From: Phallus indusiatus
Lineage: Eukaryota > Basidiomycota > Agaricomycetes > Phallales > Phallaceae
Length of the DNA: 64,000 nucleotides
Assembly (NCBI GenBank): GCA_027605045.1
Contig: JAQFWX010000002.1
Coordinates: 1,116,001 to 1,180,000, forward strand
Reading direction: 5' to 3'
The position numbers were made by a program, and so were the translations under genes. Each line of letters starts with the position of its first letter. Position 1 is the first letter of the stretch. Positions 22,052-34,096 of the stretch are shown in pieces. The notes beneath the pieces were generated by a model. That model had not been told where the DNA came from. It saw only the letters and a list, made by a program, of their open reading frames with translations, and searched no databases.

Positions 22052-23075
22052 ATGATGACCAGTGTCAAAGCCTTATCCTTTAAAGACCAAATCGTATTAG
22101 TAACAGGCAAGTATTTATTTCGGTTTGAGATGACACGTGAAGATTAAGCTTATACCTAAAAATAGGATCAAGCAGGGGTTTGGGAAAGGCCATTGCATTG
22201 GCGTTTGCTCGTGAAGGTGTTAAAGGCCTTGTGATCAATAGCCATCGGCGAGAGTCGTTAGAATCGCTGCCAGACTTTGAAGACCGCATAGATACGTCGG
22301 TCACTCGGGTTCTGTTCGTAAAAGCGGATGTTACAAGCTTGTCGGATGTAAGATTGTCCGATTTTTAGGAATTAACCTTTGGTTTGATTCTCATTGACAG
22401 ATAGAAAATTTGTTTGCAAGCGCAAAAAATTATTTTGGACATCCGATTACAACAGTCATTAACAGCGCTTTGGCAGACTTCTCGTTCAACGGAGATGCTA
22501 GACCTAAATTTGATACGATATCTTGGGAGGAATTCGATAAGCAACTGAGAGGTACAGTTCAGGGGGCTTTCAATACAACTAAAGGTGAGTGATCGGGTTG
22601 GTGATCACCTTGACGCATATAATCATATAATGTTATAAGCCGCACTAGATGGAATGCGAGAATGCGGGTTTGGAAGGATCATCAATATTGGATCTAACCT
22701 CGTCCAGAATCCAGTTGTTCCATATCACGATTACACCACGTAAAATTCTTCTTTAACGAGAATGCTTCTCCATAATTTACATAACGCACGAATAGAGCAA
22801 AGGGTGCACTCCTGGCTTTCACTCATACTTCCGCTGCCGAACTTGGACCATCAAACATTACGGTAAACCTCGTTTCAGGTGGACTGTTACGAACCACAGA
22901 TGCCAGCGCAGCGACTCCTGATGTTGTATTCGAGCACGTTGAAAATGCCACTCCTTTAAGAAAATCTACGGCTCCTGAAGAAATGGCTGATGCTGTTCTA
23001 TTTTTCGCGAGTCCATGGGCGAGAGCGGTGACTGGTCAAAATATTTGTGTTGATGGGGGACTAGTTATGACTTGA
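22052..23075 (+). CDS. Short-chain dehydrogenase/reductase (FabG-like)
   Basis: Five exons (22052-22106, 22166-22347, 22401-22584, 22640-22739, 22796-23075) give 266 aa, the normal SDR length. The Rossmann glycine motif is VTG-SSRGLGKA (TGxxxGxG) and is split by intron 1. The structural N-x-A is VINSALADFS. The catalytic YxxxK is DYTTAKGALLAF. The C-terminus GQNICVDGGLVMT is typical of 3-oxoacyl-ACP-reductase-like SDRs. It is an NAD(P)H-dependent oxidoreductase whose substrate cannot be read from sequence. Intron 1 has a GC donor (AG|GCAAGT), required to keep the glycine motif in frame. Confidence 0.93.
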
Positions 23076-23221
23076 GAATGTAATTCTGAATGTGAATTTC
23101 CCAATAAAGAAATATATTGTATTGAAACTTTCTGGGCTATTGATTTTGATCAATTGCCTAAGGTACAAAATCCAAGGTATTAGCTATGTAACCGTCGATA
23201 GCGTTTGACACATTCTCATAA

Positions 23222-23834
23222 CTATTTTTTATGCTTTGGAGCACGAATTGGAATATAGTACGGTTTGAAACTCGATGCTCTCCACGACACCTGTAAAGCA
23301 CCAGACCTTGCCGATGGAAAACACGAAATAGCACAGAACCCTCGCTGAGATCTGTACTTCCGTTTCTGGAACATCCGATATTCAAAGGAAACCTGACACT
23401 GAAGCGTTATGTTCTTCTGGCCTCCCTCGTCACGGTACATATTAGGTACGAGGAGCCTATTGTCGGTGTTCATCATGCCTGTTATACGACGGGAATGGCA
23501 AAGTTTGAGACTGTTATGCAGCATTACAGTGCGTCGTGGAATAGGACTCACGGATAAAGTTCTCAGTTTGAGCCCTGTTTTCAGGGTTAAAAGCCGATAT
23601 CACCGTCCTTATAAGGTGACTAATTGGGACAGATACCGCGCGATTCAGATGGTTGGGCATGGTGGATCTACTGGTAGCATGAGACTCGGGGGAAGAAAAT
23701 GATGAATGAGTGGGAGGTTGAAATGCTTGTGGTGCAAAGGGACCGTTAGGCGAAAGGTGTAGTTCGGTTAAATTGTTGCATACGGTGTCATACGCCGGTA
23801 GTTGATGTTCGAGCTGAGATTGGGAATTAGCCAT
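23222..23834 (-). CDS. Hypothetical protein, two exons
   Basis: Exons 23834-23552 and 23478-23222 join in phase through a GTGAGT donor to give 179 aa. Residues 1-60 are Pro/Ser/Asn-rich and look disordered (HQLPAYDTVCNNLTELHL). The C-terminal half reads as a mixed beta region (KNITLQCQVSFEYRMFQKRK) with a basic end. No family recognised, no signal peptide, no membrane segment. It lies tail to tail with the SDR, and nothing links them functionally. Confidence 0.5.
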
Positions 23835-24109
23835 TGTTTGGGAGGTGTGGATGTGTTATATTGCCTATTATATATATAATTCAGACTCTGGACCATGAGC
23901 ATAAACGTGGTCCGAGATGGGGACAACAACATATATTGAATTTGTAATGTCAAACCATCTGGACAGCACAAGTTTAGGACAAAACTTGATGCTAGATAGC
24001 GCACTAATTTATTTATTTATTTATTTAACCAATATTCAATTTACTTATTTTGACCGCATATAACCCAATTAAGATACACTGCCACCCAAGTTGACCTCAA
24101 ACCGCAATT

Positions 24110-25741
24110 TTACACCTTCAGAACCTCATCCAATGCAGCAATTATCTTTTCAACCTCGTCCAAGGAATGATAGTGTACGAGACTAATGCGAACTACCCCA
24201 TCGCTGACACTCCTTTCTGCATTATCTGCAGAGGGATGTACAGAAAAATTGGGCAAAAAGGTTACAATGCTATATGCGTAGAAATGACCCCATTTGATTC
24301 CGATCTACAATATAAAATATATGTCGTAAGGTAAACAATATATATATGATTGTTACTACTCACATTTCCCTTCAAGTCAACTTTTTCAACGATCTCTTTG
24401 CTTGTAAGTGGTCCGCCGATTTCGGTTCCTATAACTATGAAACTGATAGTTGGCGCTTTCCACGTAAGATTTTCGGGTCCTACGATTCTAACACCTCTAT
24501 CGTATAACTTTGAGCTGGTCAGATAACCAACCAATCGTTCCATGAGACGGTGTTCATGATCCTTGAATAAACTGAAAGTGTGTTCCAAGGCTTGACGTAA
24601 TTCGGTCTTTGATTTTGTCCGCAACAGTTCTTCGGAGTTTTGCAGTTCTCCTTGGGTTTGTGATAATCTGTACAAGTACGGTAAAACAGATGACGAGCCG
24701 TAGGTGAGTTCATAACCAGCTCCGCCAGGTTGAAGTTTGAAGGGAAGGCTGTCGTAGTATGGGGAGTGAAAGTGGTGAGCAACGGAACTAACTTTGGACA
24801 ATTCGGAGCTTCGGGTGTATAACGCTGCAGTATGAGGTCCATATACCTGAGAAGAATAATTTAACGCAGCCATAGAAGAAAGACGAAGTATATTTACTTT
24901 ATAGAAGGAAAATACGGCGAAATCAACGTCCCATTTTTTGACATCGATTGCTCTGTGTGGTGCATAAGCCACCAAATCGACGACAATCCACACGTCGCTC
25001 TTTTTAGCTCTGATTGCCTTGATCGCTGTTTCGAAATCAAAAATTTCTCCTAACAAGTTAGAGCAGCCGGATAAAGCGATGACACGGGTGTTATCTGTAA
25101 TCAAGGATAACAAAGCCGGAATGGCAGCGTTGTACGAAACGTCGTAGGGATTCTTGGCATTAGTATTAACGGGACGCCATGTCTTAATTGTAAGGGAATT
25201 GGCACGAGCTTTGGCTATGTTTCTCCAAGGACCGACATTGGCTGATTGGTGAAATGCGCGTCAGGGTTAATGATAAATTGAAATAAACTATATTTATCTG
25301 TACAAACCTTCGTGTTCGCCTGTGATAATAATCTCGTCCGTGTCCTTGAGTTGTGGACTGATAGCACGCGCAAGATTAGCCAATAGCTGGGTTGTGCTAG
25401 GTCCGAATGCAATTTCATCTCTGCTGTCAGCGTTGAACAGAACAGCCGCTGCATCCGCACCATGGTCGACACGGGCTGTGGACACTTGTGAAGCGGAATA
25501 TGAACCGCCAAGCTGAACGTTTGTGTTTAAAAGATAATCATATACCGCATCTGCCACTGATTTCAAGGCCTGGAGATGATAAGATCAGATTGATCAGAAT
25601 CCAAGTAGAGAGTGAACATGATTAGGCGGCAATCATGCAGTACCGCACCTGTGAGCCGCCTGCACTGTCGGCGTAAACATAGCCTGTAGAAAGACTAGGG
25701 AATTGGGAACGAACGTATTCAATGTCGAGGGTGGAAGCCAT
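24110..25741 (-). CDS. Class V aminotransferase, cysteine-desulfurase-like
   Basis: Five exons (25741-25649, 25569-25308, 25241-24898, 24846-24364, 24304-24110) sum to 1377 nt, 458 aa. N-terminal YVYADSAGGSQ is the usual opening of class V enzymes. EIAFGPSTTQLLANLARAI is the cofactor-binding turn, and IVVDLVAYAPHRAIDVKKW contains the PLP-contacting Asp. The presumed Schiff-base lysine is in FSFYK-VYGPHTAALY, split by an intron exactly after the Lys. This order matches the cysteine-desulfurase-like subfamily (TIGR01976 type), whose substrate is not established. The gene is divergent from the aspartic protease. Confidence 0.9.
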
Positions 25742-26140
25742 GTAAGAACGAGCGAGGGATTTTGCTGAATATTTATCATCTGTATCGATTGCGTCTGTGA
25801 CGGGCCTGTGACGTGCTGCACATTTGTCCGAGATGGCAAATCGGACTCTAACAAGCGAGCATGGGAACTCAGGAAGAGAGGTTCAGAAGATGAGCAACGC
25901 GTACGAATGCAAAATCTCGAAAGCGGGAGTTTTGAAGTTCCAATTCACTCTGGCCTTCCGCATTGGTGCAACGAGCGCTGACTGATTTTCAAAAATAGTC
26001 TAGAGCTGTTCAGTGTTTACAAAGAAAAATGATCTCCTCAATAAAGCTCCGCCCTCTCCTCTCAATACGACGATATCGCGGGTAGCCGGTAACCTCGTTG
26101 CAGGCAATCTAATCTCAGAACGCAGCGCCGTTAGCCAGCC

Positions 26141-28031
26141 ATGGATGGAATATGTCTCCCAATGGTCAGAAACCACATGTCGAGGTCGCCCCACTCAGGT
26201 GCCGCCTGCTATGCTCACGCCGCGCGCAGATACAATTTCGACAGTCCTATCTTTGTGGGATTCAACGGAATGGTGTTTAAACGCTACGAGGCCAACCATA
26301 CTTGCCACAGGCAAACTTATCGCGGACATCTATACCACCAAGAACAGGACCGTGCCAGTGGAAGAAGGTCCTGGCATACCCCTCGCAGTGATGTATTCCA
26401 CCCTGACTATGAACGTACGTTCATTTTGGCTTTTGACAATTTCACAATTTTTAAAAGACAAGCACCCTTTTAGCTGACGTAACTGAGGTCGCGGCCGAGG
26501 ATATCAAACACGATCAAGAATACGTCGTCCCTGTCCAAATAGGAACTCCCGGCGTAGTTCTTCATTTGGATTTCGATACTGGATCCAGTGATTTGTGGGT
26601 TTGGAGTAGTGAATTACGTATTGATACTCGGCAACACGTGAATTGACATCAGACTTCTTTTTTTTCCAGTTCTCCAATTCATTATCCTTTCAGAACCTTT
26701 ATATCCCAGAAGAATCAGAGACCGCTGTTGAGCTCGTCGGCGCATCGTGGAAGATATCATATGGCGATGGTTCCAGTGCTAGTGTAAGTCAGGTTGCCAA
26801 TTTAACATTTATTGAGTTATAATGTCTCTTTCATGTTGGATAGGGAAACGCTTATTCCGATTGTCTGTTTCTTATTGCTTTTCTAAATAAACCCTTTAAC
26901 TGAAGTAAACTATGCACATCACAGACATTATGATTGGAGACATAACTATACCCAATCAGGCTATAGAACTCGCTGAGGAGCTGTCCGAAACATTCGTAGA
27001 AGATGTTGGAAGTGACGGGTAATATGCTCAGTAACTTTCTTCTGAGCAACCCAGAGTCTCATAATTTATCGTCAAGGCTGCTAGGTTTAGCATGGCCTTC
27101 GTTGAACACTGTGAAGCCATATCCTGTCCGGACGCCTATCCAAAATATGATTGAACAAAGACTTGCGCCAGGCGTTTTCAGGTAACATAAACACCGCTAG
27201 AGAGAGAAAATTCTCCGTTCCTAATTTATCTCGTTAGTGTGGCTCTGGACAGAGGTGACGGTAATGGATTTTATACTTTTGGAGGGTTAGACCCTCGGAG
27301 AGCAGGGGTGCGTGAGTCCGAGTGAGTAGTTTTATCAACGGTCTCACATACTGACCCCTGAAAAATGATTCATCTTTATAGTATCGTATACACAGCCGTC
27401 GATAATACTCAGGGGTTTTGGATGTTTGACAGTGAATATGGACGTATCGACGGCCAGGAGGTATGCGTGATGTCCTACAGCGGTATATCCACGATTATAT
27501 GTACTTCTATTAGTTCGATTTTCCGCGAAACCAAGCAATATTAGACACCGGAACGTCACTCGCTCTTTTATCCGATGAATTTGTGCGGGCAATTTATTCT
27601 ACAATACCCGGTGCTTATTTGGACGAGGACCAAGGAGGTTGGGTATATCCCCGACAAGAACAAGGTTGGTCCTTTTTTTCATTTCTTTGATCTCGCATAT
27701 AAACGTCTTGCGATCTAGTTCCTATTGTCGAGGTAGCAGTTGGTGATTATTTCTTCAAGATACATCCTGCCGACTTTGGATATTCATCAGCTGGAAACGG
27801 ATTAATGTTCGGTGGTGTATGTATTTTTTATTATGTAGTCGGAAATTTCCTTTCTCATGATTATGCTAGATTCAAAGCAGGGGGAATAATCCATATGATA
27901 TTTTGGGTGATGTTTTCTTGAAAGTACGTGGCAAGAATTCGTCGTAGACTTTGTTTTAATTAAAAAATTAGAGCGTGTACGCTGTATTTGATCAAGAAAA
28001 CGTATCTATTGGTGTGGCGCAGCGACCTTAG
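26141..28031 (+). CDS. Pepsin-like aspartic protease (A1) with propeptide
   Basis: Twelve exons were traced, giving 1272 nt (423 aa) in phase. Residues 1-95 resemble the basidiomycete protease propeptide ([13 protein letters not shown]). The mature part has the first catalytic motif [13 protein letters not shown], the flap [31 protein letters not shown], and the second motif [12 protein letters not shown]. It ends [26 protein letters not shown], all in A1 order. No signal peptide was seen before the propeptide: the first Met gives [14 protein letters not shown]. Either a short upstream exon with the signal was missed or the protein is not secreted by the usual route. One exon (26844-26862) is only 19 nt. 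Confidence 0.9.
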
Positions 28032-29717
28032 TGCTAGTAAGGTGTAGGCCTATAGCAGTTTTCTTTATTCTGTTAAGTATTTTTGCTGCAATGAAAGTTT
28101 ATTTATATTACGAGTAGATATCGCGATACACGGAGTATTTGCAAAATGCAATTTATTGTGATACACTGAATGATGCAACCAACTCCAAGCTGATATTGTA
28201 GTCGTTGACAGTCTGCTGCGCGTTGGCGCCAAGTACTTCGCTTTTAGTTTTTCAATGTCAGTGACACCAGCCTGAGATGACACCCAGCTTTTTATAAACA
28301 CTGTCATTGGTGGTAGTGCTGGTGCGTGTTCGAATTCATGTAACATCAATCTGACTCCATAGTGATTTATTTTAGAGGGCTCTCTCTAAGCTGCCTCACT
28401 GAACTCGTCACCATCCGTTCACACTAGAACTTTCAATGCCTTCCGAGAATGAGTCGGTAAAATCTTTTACAAGTCCCTTCATAGTGTAGATTATTAATTG
28501 CCAATGAGACACCTTATCGTCAGAGAAATCGGTGCAGGACTTTAATGGGCACATGACTTTCATTCTCCCGCGTGTCACTGATAATAATAAACGAACAGGG
28601 TAGGTGGCTCGCGTAGATAATTTGGGACAGAAGCGTGCGTATTACGGTTTGCCACCTTCGACAATGAGTGTCGGAAGGTGTTTTTTTCTCTCGCAAGGGT
28701 GGCGCACTAGTACGCATACGTTCAAAAAAAGCTATTAATTTACGTGAATACACGCGTTTCAGGTGAGGCTATGTATAAGCTCTTGATTCGACAAATCTTC
28801 ATAAAAACTTTTTGGGTCCTCGGCTCTTTCGCCTCAGTTATCCCCTCGTAGAATCGTATTAGGATCAGAGAAACATCCCTACAGACCGTTATAAACACGT
28901 CCGCGCACTGCGCCGCGCGTCGGATCCTTGCCAAATATGACTGTTATATTATATGGCTCAAAGCTCGTTACGCAGATCAGAAAAAAAGTTTCGCTTGATG
29001 GCCGTTACTATAGCAATCTCACAGCTCATATCGTGTCGTCCCAGACCTATTACCGGTCGACAAGGGGGGAAATGCTGTCAAAATAAACTTTATTTAAACA
29101 CCTGCCGCTCTCGCGGCCTCGCCGTATGGAAATTTCTCCTCCATTGTGGATCTGTCCGAATCGACCGCGGTGGTAGAGGATGGAAATAACATAGAAATAT
29201 ATCGTGCCTGATTAACGCAATTAAGAGTGAGCCCGCAGTGGGTATATATTATAGATGGCTGAGCATAATAATGAATGCCGCCGGCCACTCCATGCAAGGG
29301 TTATTTGCGACCCAGGCGGCTGGAATGATGGAATCATCAGGATATATGTTTTGCCAAGTTCATTGGAAGGATGAGTTCATGACCCTATAGCCGACGGCCT
29401 CGTTATCAGGTTAGCTTTGGTCTAACTTTCATTCATTCATTGCTTCATTACTTCTTTCGTTCGTTACTTTTCACCCTTCACGGGACTTCAACTGGATTGA
29501 CACCTATATAATAATTCATAAACTTCTGTACACACATTTTCCACACGTTTTTGATTGCATGACAGGTCTCATTCAATAAGAGGTTTTCTCTCTTTTTTCT
29601 TTTACAAGTCCTCTATTCAAACTTTCAAATTCAAGTGGGCATTACATTGATAATATCATCGTCTTCTCTTCCATTGACTAGAAAGACAACTTTCAGATAT
29701 CGACCAAACACTCTCTA
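28032..29717. other. Intergenic, no gene seen
   Basis: 1.7-kb gap between the protease and the disordered-protein gene. Short minus-strand frames (28065-28934) and one plus frame (28953) carry no motif. T-rich sequence from about 29400 to 29700 is probably the promoter and 5' leader of the next gene. Confidence 0.5.
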
Positions 29718-31883
29718 ATGTCGCCACAATTTCCTTTGCCTTCCGAACGCCAAACAGCGTATTTACGTGCTTCCGTCGTCGATGCCGCTTTAAAACTTGG
29801 TTCCAACGTAACCAACCTGATGTTCGCCGATAGTATTCTGGAGCACTCATCTGAAGATATCGAACAAGGAGGAAAACTCGTGAGTCGTGCCCCTTCCTCT
29901 TATTGACTCATTTTTGTGAACAAAGGAGAAAAAAAATAGCTCTACATTCCAGATTTATATTCTCTTTCGCCGTCAGCAGCTTTAGAACCGTTGTCGGCCT
30001 TTTCTCATGATACCGACTTTTCGTCCAGTACTGGTTCAAACGGATCTGTCGAATCTCCCGTCCCGAAACCGAGAGGCGTGCGTTTCAACAAAGATGACCT
30101 TGAGTCGCCTTTCGTATTAATTGTATGTCTAGTCAGTACCTTGATCATGCCTTCGTATCTTTCTAATTTCTCTCTCTCTCAGACAAAAAAAGAACCGCAG
30201 GATGGTGATTTAACCTCTGAACAACTCAACAAAACAGGTCCGAAGAAAGGAATTAAAAATTTTGCGTTCCTACCAAAGAAACTTCGACAACCCGCTGTAC
30301 AAGAGAATTCCCCTGAGAGAGGACGACCGACGATTTCTAATCCTCGTCGTTTACATGCCGCGTTGGATGATCCAGTGGTGCCTATAATGATATCTATGCC
30401 TAATTCATCTCGAGTATCCACTCGATTAGAAGGATCGAGAAACTCTAGTACTCAGTCGACGCCTACTAAATCTCGCAAGCGCATTCAACGTATTGGATCA
30501 GACGATTTTGACCTTTTCGCCGGTAAATCGACCGGGTCTAAAGTTCTTGTTAAACCTAATAGTTCGTTCAATGACTATCTAATCCTTGAAAAATGCTCTA
30601 ATTGTTATATTAATATAGAGAAGAAAGACCAGGATGAGGATTTTGGCTACGTTTCAGAGGGAACTGGTTTATCATCACTCAAAGGCAAAACTCGTCGTAA
30701 AGGTAAATACAGCACATCCCCCGCTCGAGACGGAAAATATCAAGTCCAGTCTTCGGCAACAACAACACAGCAGCAACACTCAAAGTCGACCGATCCACAA
30801 TTATCTTTTCACGCTCGGGTTCTCCCTATTGCAGAGCGTTTCGTTCGTAGGAGACCCTCGGTGCCTCAACCTCTCAAGATTCCCCAAATTAAGTTTTCCC
30901 CTTCCATTCCTTCTCCCCCTCCACTTCCCCTTGTTCCTCCTCCACCTCCTCCGACGGATAACCTCAATACCGGTAAAATTCCAAATCAAGATCCATCTCT
31001 TCTCGTCGTTGGATCGACTCCCCAATTTCCAAACGCGAAGCCTTCCCCTATATCCGACAAATCATTCGTCATGGTTCCTGATCTCAATATAATGAAAAGA
31101 CTGGGATTGGATAAATATGTTTCTGGGGTAAACGCCAACAGCGGAACAGTCGGAGCGAATAACGAAATCAAACTTCAAGTTATGGAGATGTTGTTAAAGA
31201 ACAGTAAGAACGAATCCGATTCTCCTGAGTTGAAGAAGAAATCTAAACATGAAAACCCGTTTATCGCTGAAGTTGTACCAGACACAGAGTCTACTATTCC
31301 AGCTCATGTTCCAGCTGTTCCAGCTATTACTGTCAATGTCGTTCCATCCCACTCCCTCGCGCAGGAGCCAATAACCACTAATACTACTATTCCAGCAAGA
31401 CCCGAATTTCAACCTCTCTTACCTCCTACCCCTATAATCCGAGGTAGGGACTCTCCATTTCCAAAGTCACCTATTCGAGGAAGAGAACCCGCCTTTCCAA
31501 CAAAACCCGTTTACCGCCCCTCACTATATCGTTCACCAAGCGCCGGAGCCGCCGTTGGCACACGCGGCGCCGGCGGAACTGCACCTCTTCGTTTCAAACT
31601 CCCGTCTCATGATAGATATAGAAATGTGAATATCGATCTTCCGCGGAGTGTAAGGAGTAGTTATGAGAAGGATTTAGAACGAGAAGAAGAAGAGGCTCCT
31701 TCGAGTTCTATTTCGGATAGAGTGAAAGTCCGTCGGGCGGTGGTTGCTGCCAATAGCAGTCTCGCCGTGAGTGCGGATGGGAATATAAGTGATGATGGTG
31801 GTGAATATGGATACAATCTGGATTCGCCGTCTGTTTATTCGAGTTACTTCGATATTGACAATTTACCTAGTCGTCGCATTTGA
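29718..31883 (+). CDS. Hypothetical long disordered protein
   Basis: Three exons (29718-29879, 29940-30122, 30183-31883) give 681 aa. Only the first 55 residues look folded (LRASVVDAALKLGSNVTNLM and a helix after it). The rest is rich in Ser, Pro, Lys and Arg, with a proline run (PPPLPLVPPPPPPTD), repeated FPKSPIRGRE-like words and an acidic end (GEYGYNLDSPSVYSSYFDID). The second intron (30123-30182) is 60 nt, contains no in-frame stop and could be retained. A further optional intron may lie around 30565-30620. No family recognised. A regulatory or scaffold protein is possible but not shown. Confidence 0.65.
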
Positions 31884-32082
31884 AATTTCTTTCGGTCTTT
31901 AGATGTAATGTAATATGCGTCGTTCCTTTTTGTTTTTTTTTGTTCTTCTCTATTTTCTGTTTTCTCTTTCTGTTTTCTGTTTTTACTACTAGATTGATAA
32001 ATGAATACATGTAATTTGATAAAACCAAAGTGTATGTTGTGGTATACTTATGAGTGACATTTTCCGAACAGGTACACAATAC

Positions 32083-34012
32083 TCAATCAAAACTCCAACC
32101 TCCTCGCTCCATTTCAGTCCGCAAACCTTGCAAACCTGCTTTACGTCCCTTTCTACCGGCCAATTCGGTGGCAAACCTGAAAAGCGAAAAAGAAAAATAA
32201 GAGTAAATATATGCATCATCATCAGGGAAGAAATACTGCAAATAATAGCACCTTAAACACTCCTCCAACTTCCATTTTCCACCTGTACCTTGATTTGCTG
32301 TATTTTTCCCATTGGCATTCGGTTCGTTAGTGGTATAGGGTCGACCAGGTAAAATCCTCTGACACAATGCAAACATCATTCCGGCAACAAACGCATCATG
32401 TGCCCCAACTTCATCCACAAAAGTTGGCATTCCCTTCTCCGTTTCCGTGGAAGTAGTACTAGATTCCGAACCGACATCCGAGACAGTAGAATTTCGCGGA
32501 TTTTGCTTGTCTAAAATTGTTGTCGAAGGTGTTGTAGGATTGTTATCCGTGCGCATGCCGCTGACACTAGAGCTGCTCCGACCGTCAGTCCAAAAGTTAC
32601 TACCAGATATGATACTGCCAGGGTCCGACGCTGTTGTTGCTGTCCCTCCCGCCACGTTCCACGACGGACGCGTGATATTTGGTTCCACCCAACCTGAACT
32701 TTGGAAATATTCTCGTGTAGGGACGCTTAGTAAAGCAGCGCCTTGAGCGCTCCAGTCCGCGATCAAAAGAGCATTGGAAGAGGCGTGAGTGCACATTGAT
32801 ATCAAAAATTCGCGAGGAGATGCACCAGGCGATACAGTTTGGGCATAAGGTTTGCTATGATTAATAAATATGGTTTATGAATTACTTTGGCGCGTATATA
32901 CGGAAGTAGATCTTACGAAAAGAAAATAACGTCTGCGTGTTGCATTAACTGTATTAGAAAAGAAAAAGGTTATTCAACAGCTAAAATCGGTATTGAATGA
33001 ACGCACTGTCTCAACACCAGTTCGGCTGATTTGAAGGCTAAAAACGCATTTTGCGCGCCATCCGCGTTCACGGGCTAATCCATCAAGCCCTGTCATATTG
33101 GCATGCAGCGTGTTAGGGCTGCGACCCTCAAAGTGCATCCAGTCAAAAGGAGGCAGCCCTGGAATGATGAACTGTTGGTATAAAGAGCTCAGGTTTGGAG
33201 GGGGAGAGATTCCATTTGGTGAGGACCCGTATAACTGTGGACCAGAGCCAGAGTATTTACGCGGGTGATGACCATGATTAGGTGTTGAAGGTGGAGCACT
33301 GGTGGGATGAGACTGTGAGCTGTTTGGTAGGATATCGTAGTTCTCTGGAGCGAGAACTGGACCAAGACGAGAAACGAATTCTTCATGAGTCACATCTGGA
33401 AGAGGATTATGATTGCTGATGAATTACAAAAAAAAGAGACTCGGCCTTTGAAAGAAATGACACCGAGAAATGAAAATGATGACTTACATTATTGTCCGTG
33501 TGCCGTCAGCTGTGCTTGTTGGTATTATTAAATCAGCTCGGTTGATGATGGTCTCAAGGGACTGGAATGAAATGGTACGCACCGGCCTCGATGACCCATG
33601 CAGTTGGGACATTTTTTCCTTCTCGCATGACAGAGAACATGGTGGAAATTCCTTGAGAGTCCAGTTCTTTAGAAATCAGTGTTCCTTCCTCCGTTCCGGA
33701 CAGAGGACCACAAAACTGAACATCGGCGATCATCCTGACACTGGGCAAGGAAGATATCGGAGGAGAACTTGGTGCCGGGGGTCGCGACGAACGAAACTGG
33801 GCAAGGATTGCGAGAACATTGGCACTGTGTCCGCCTCTCGTCTTTTGGACGTTGTGTGCCCTGGCGACGCTGTTGGGCTCTGGATAGGCGTTGAGGAGCA
33901 GTTTTTGCGTGACGAAGATGGTTCCAAAGCCAAAAACGCGAAGTGGATGACGCGATGATGCATGCTGCGCTGAATTGTTCGCAGAGTTGTTCTGATTTGT
34001 CCCCCGTAGCAT
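32083..34012 (-). CDS. pfkB-family sugar kinase, ketohexokinase-like
   Basis: Six exons (34012-33583, 33509-33488, 33415-33007, 32948-32917, 32854-32252, 32176-32083) give 529 aa. N-terminal VFGFGTIFVTQKLLLNAYP and KTRGGHSANVLAILAQF match the sugar-binding lid of pfkB/ketohexokinase proteins. ADGTRTIINHNPLPDVT follows. The C-terminal active-site motif reads DEVGAHDAFVAGM, where GAGD is usual; the catalytic Asp is kept. A Ser/Thr-rich insert of about 100 residues (SSSSVSGMRTDNN...) separates the two halves, making the protein longer than animal ketohexokinase. Likely reaction: ATP-dependent phosphorylation of fructose or a related sugar. Two exons are tiny (22 and 32 nt). ATG to ATG distance to the divergent neighbour is 84 bp. 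Confidence 0.88.
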
Positions 34013-34096
34013 TGGAGATAAAAATACAGACGAGGCCGAGGACAAAATGTTGAGGAAGAAGGAACGGGAGTTGCCGAGTACTCGTTACGGACGATC

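Noticed and set aside
24009..24029. TTTA repeat
   Set aside because: Simple microsatellite in the 3' region between two genes; no further structure.
26013..26477. 154-codon frame over the protease start
   Set aside because: The overlapping frame from 26141 aligns with the protease propeptide and joins exon 2 in phase; this one does not.
26620..26709. Alternative 90-nt intron 2 in the protease
   Set aside because: It removes residues that align without gaps with other A1 proteases; the 56-nt intron at 26638-26693 keeps them.
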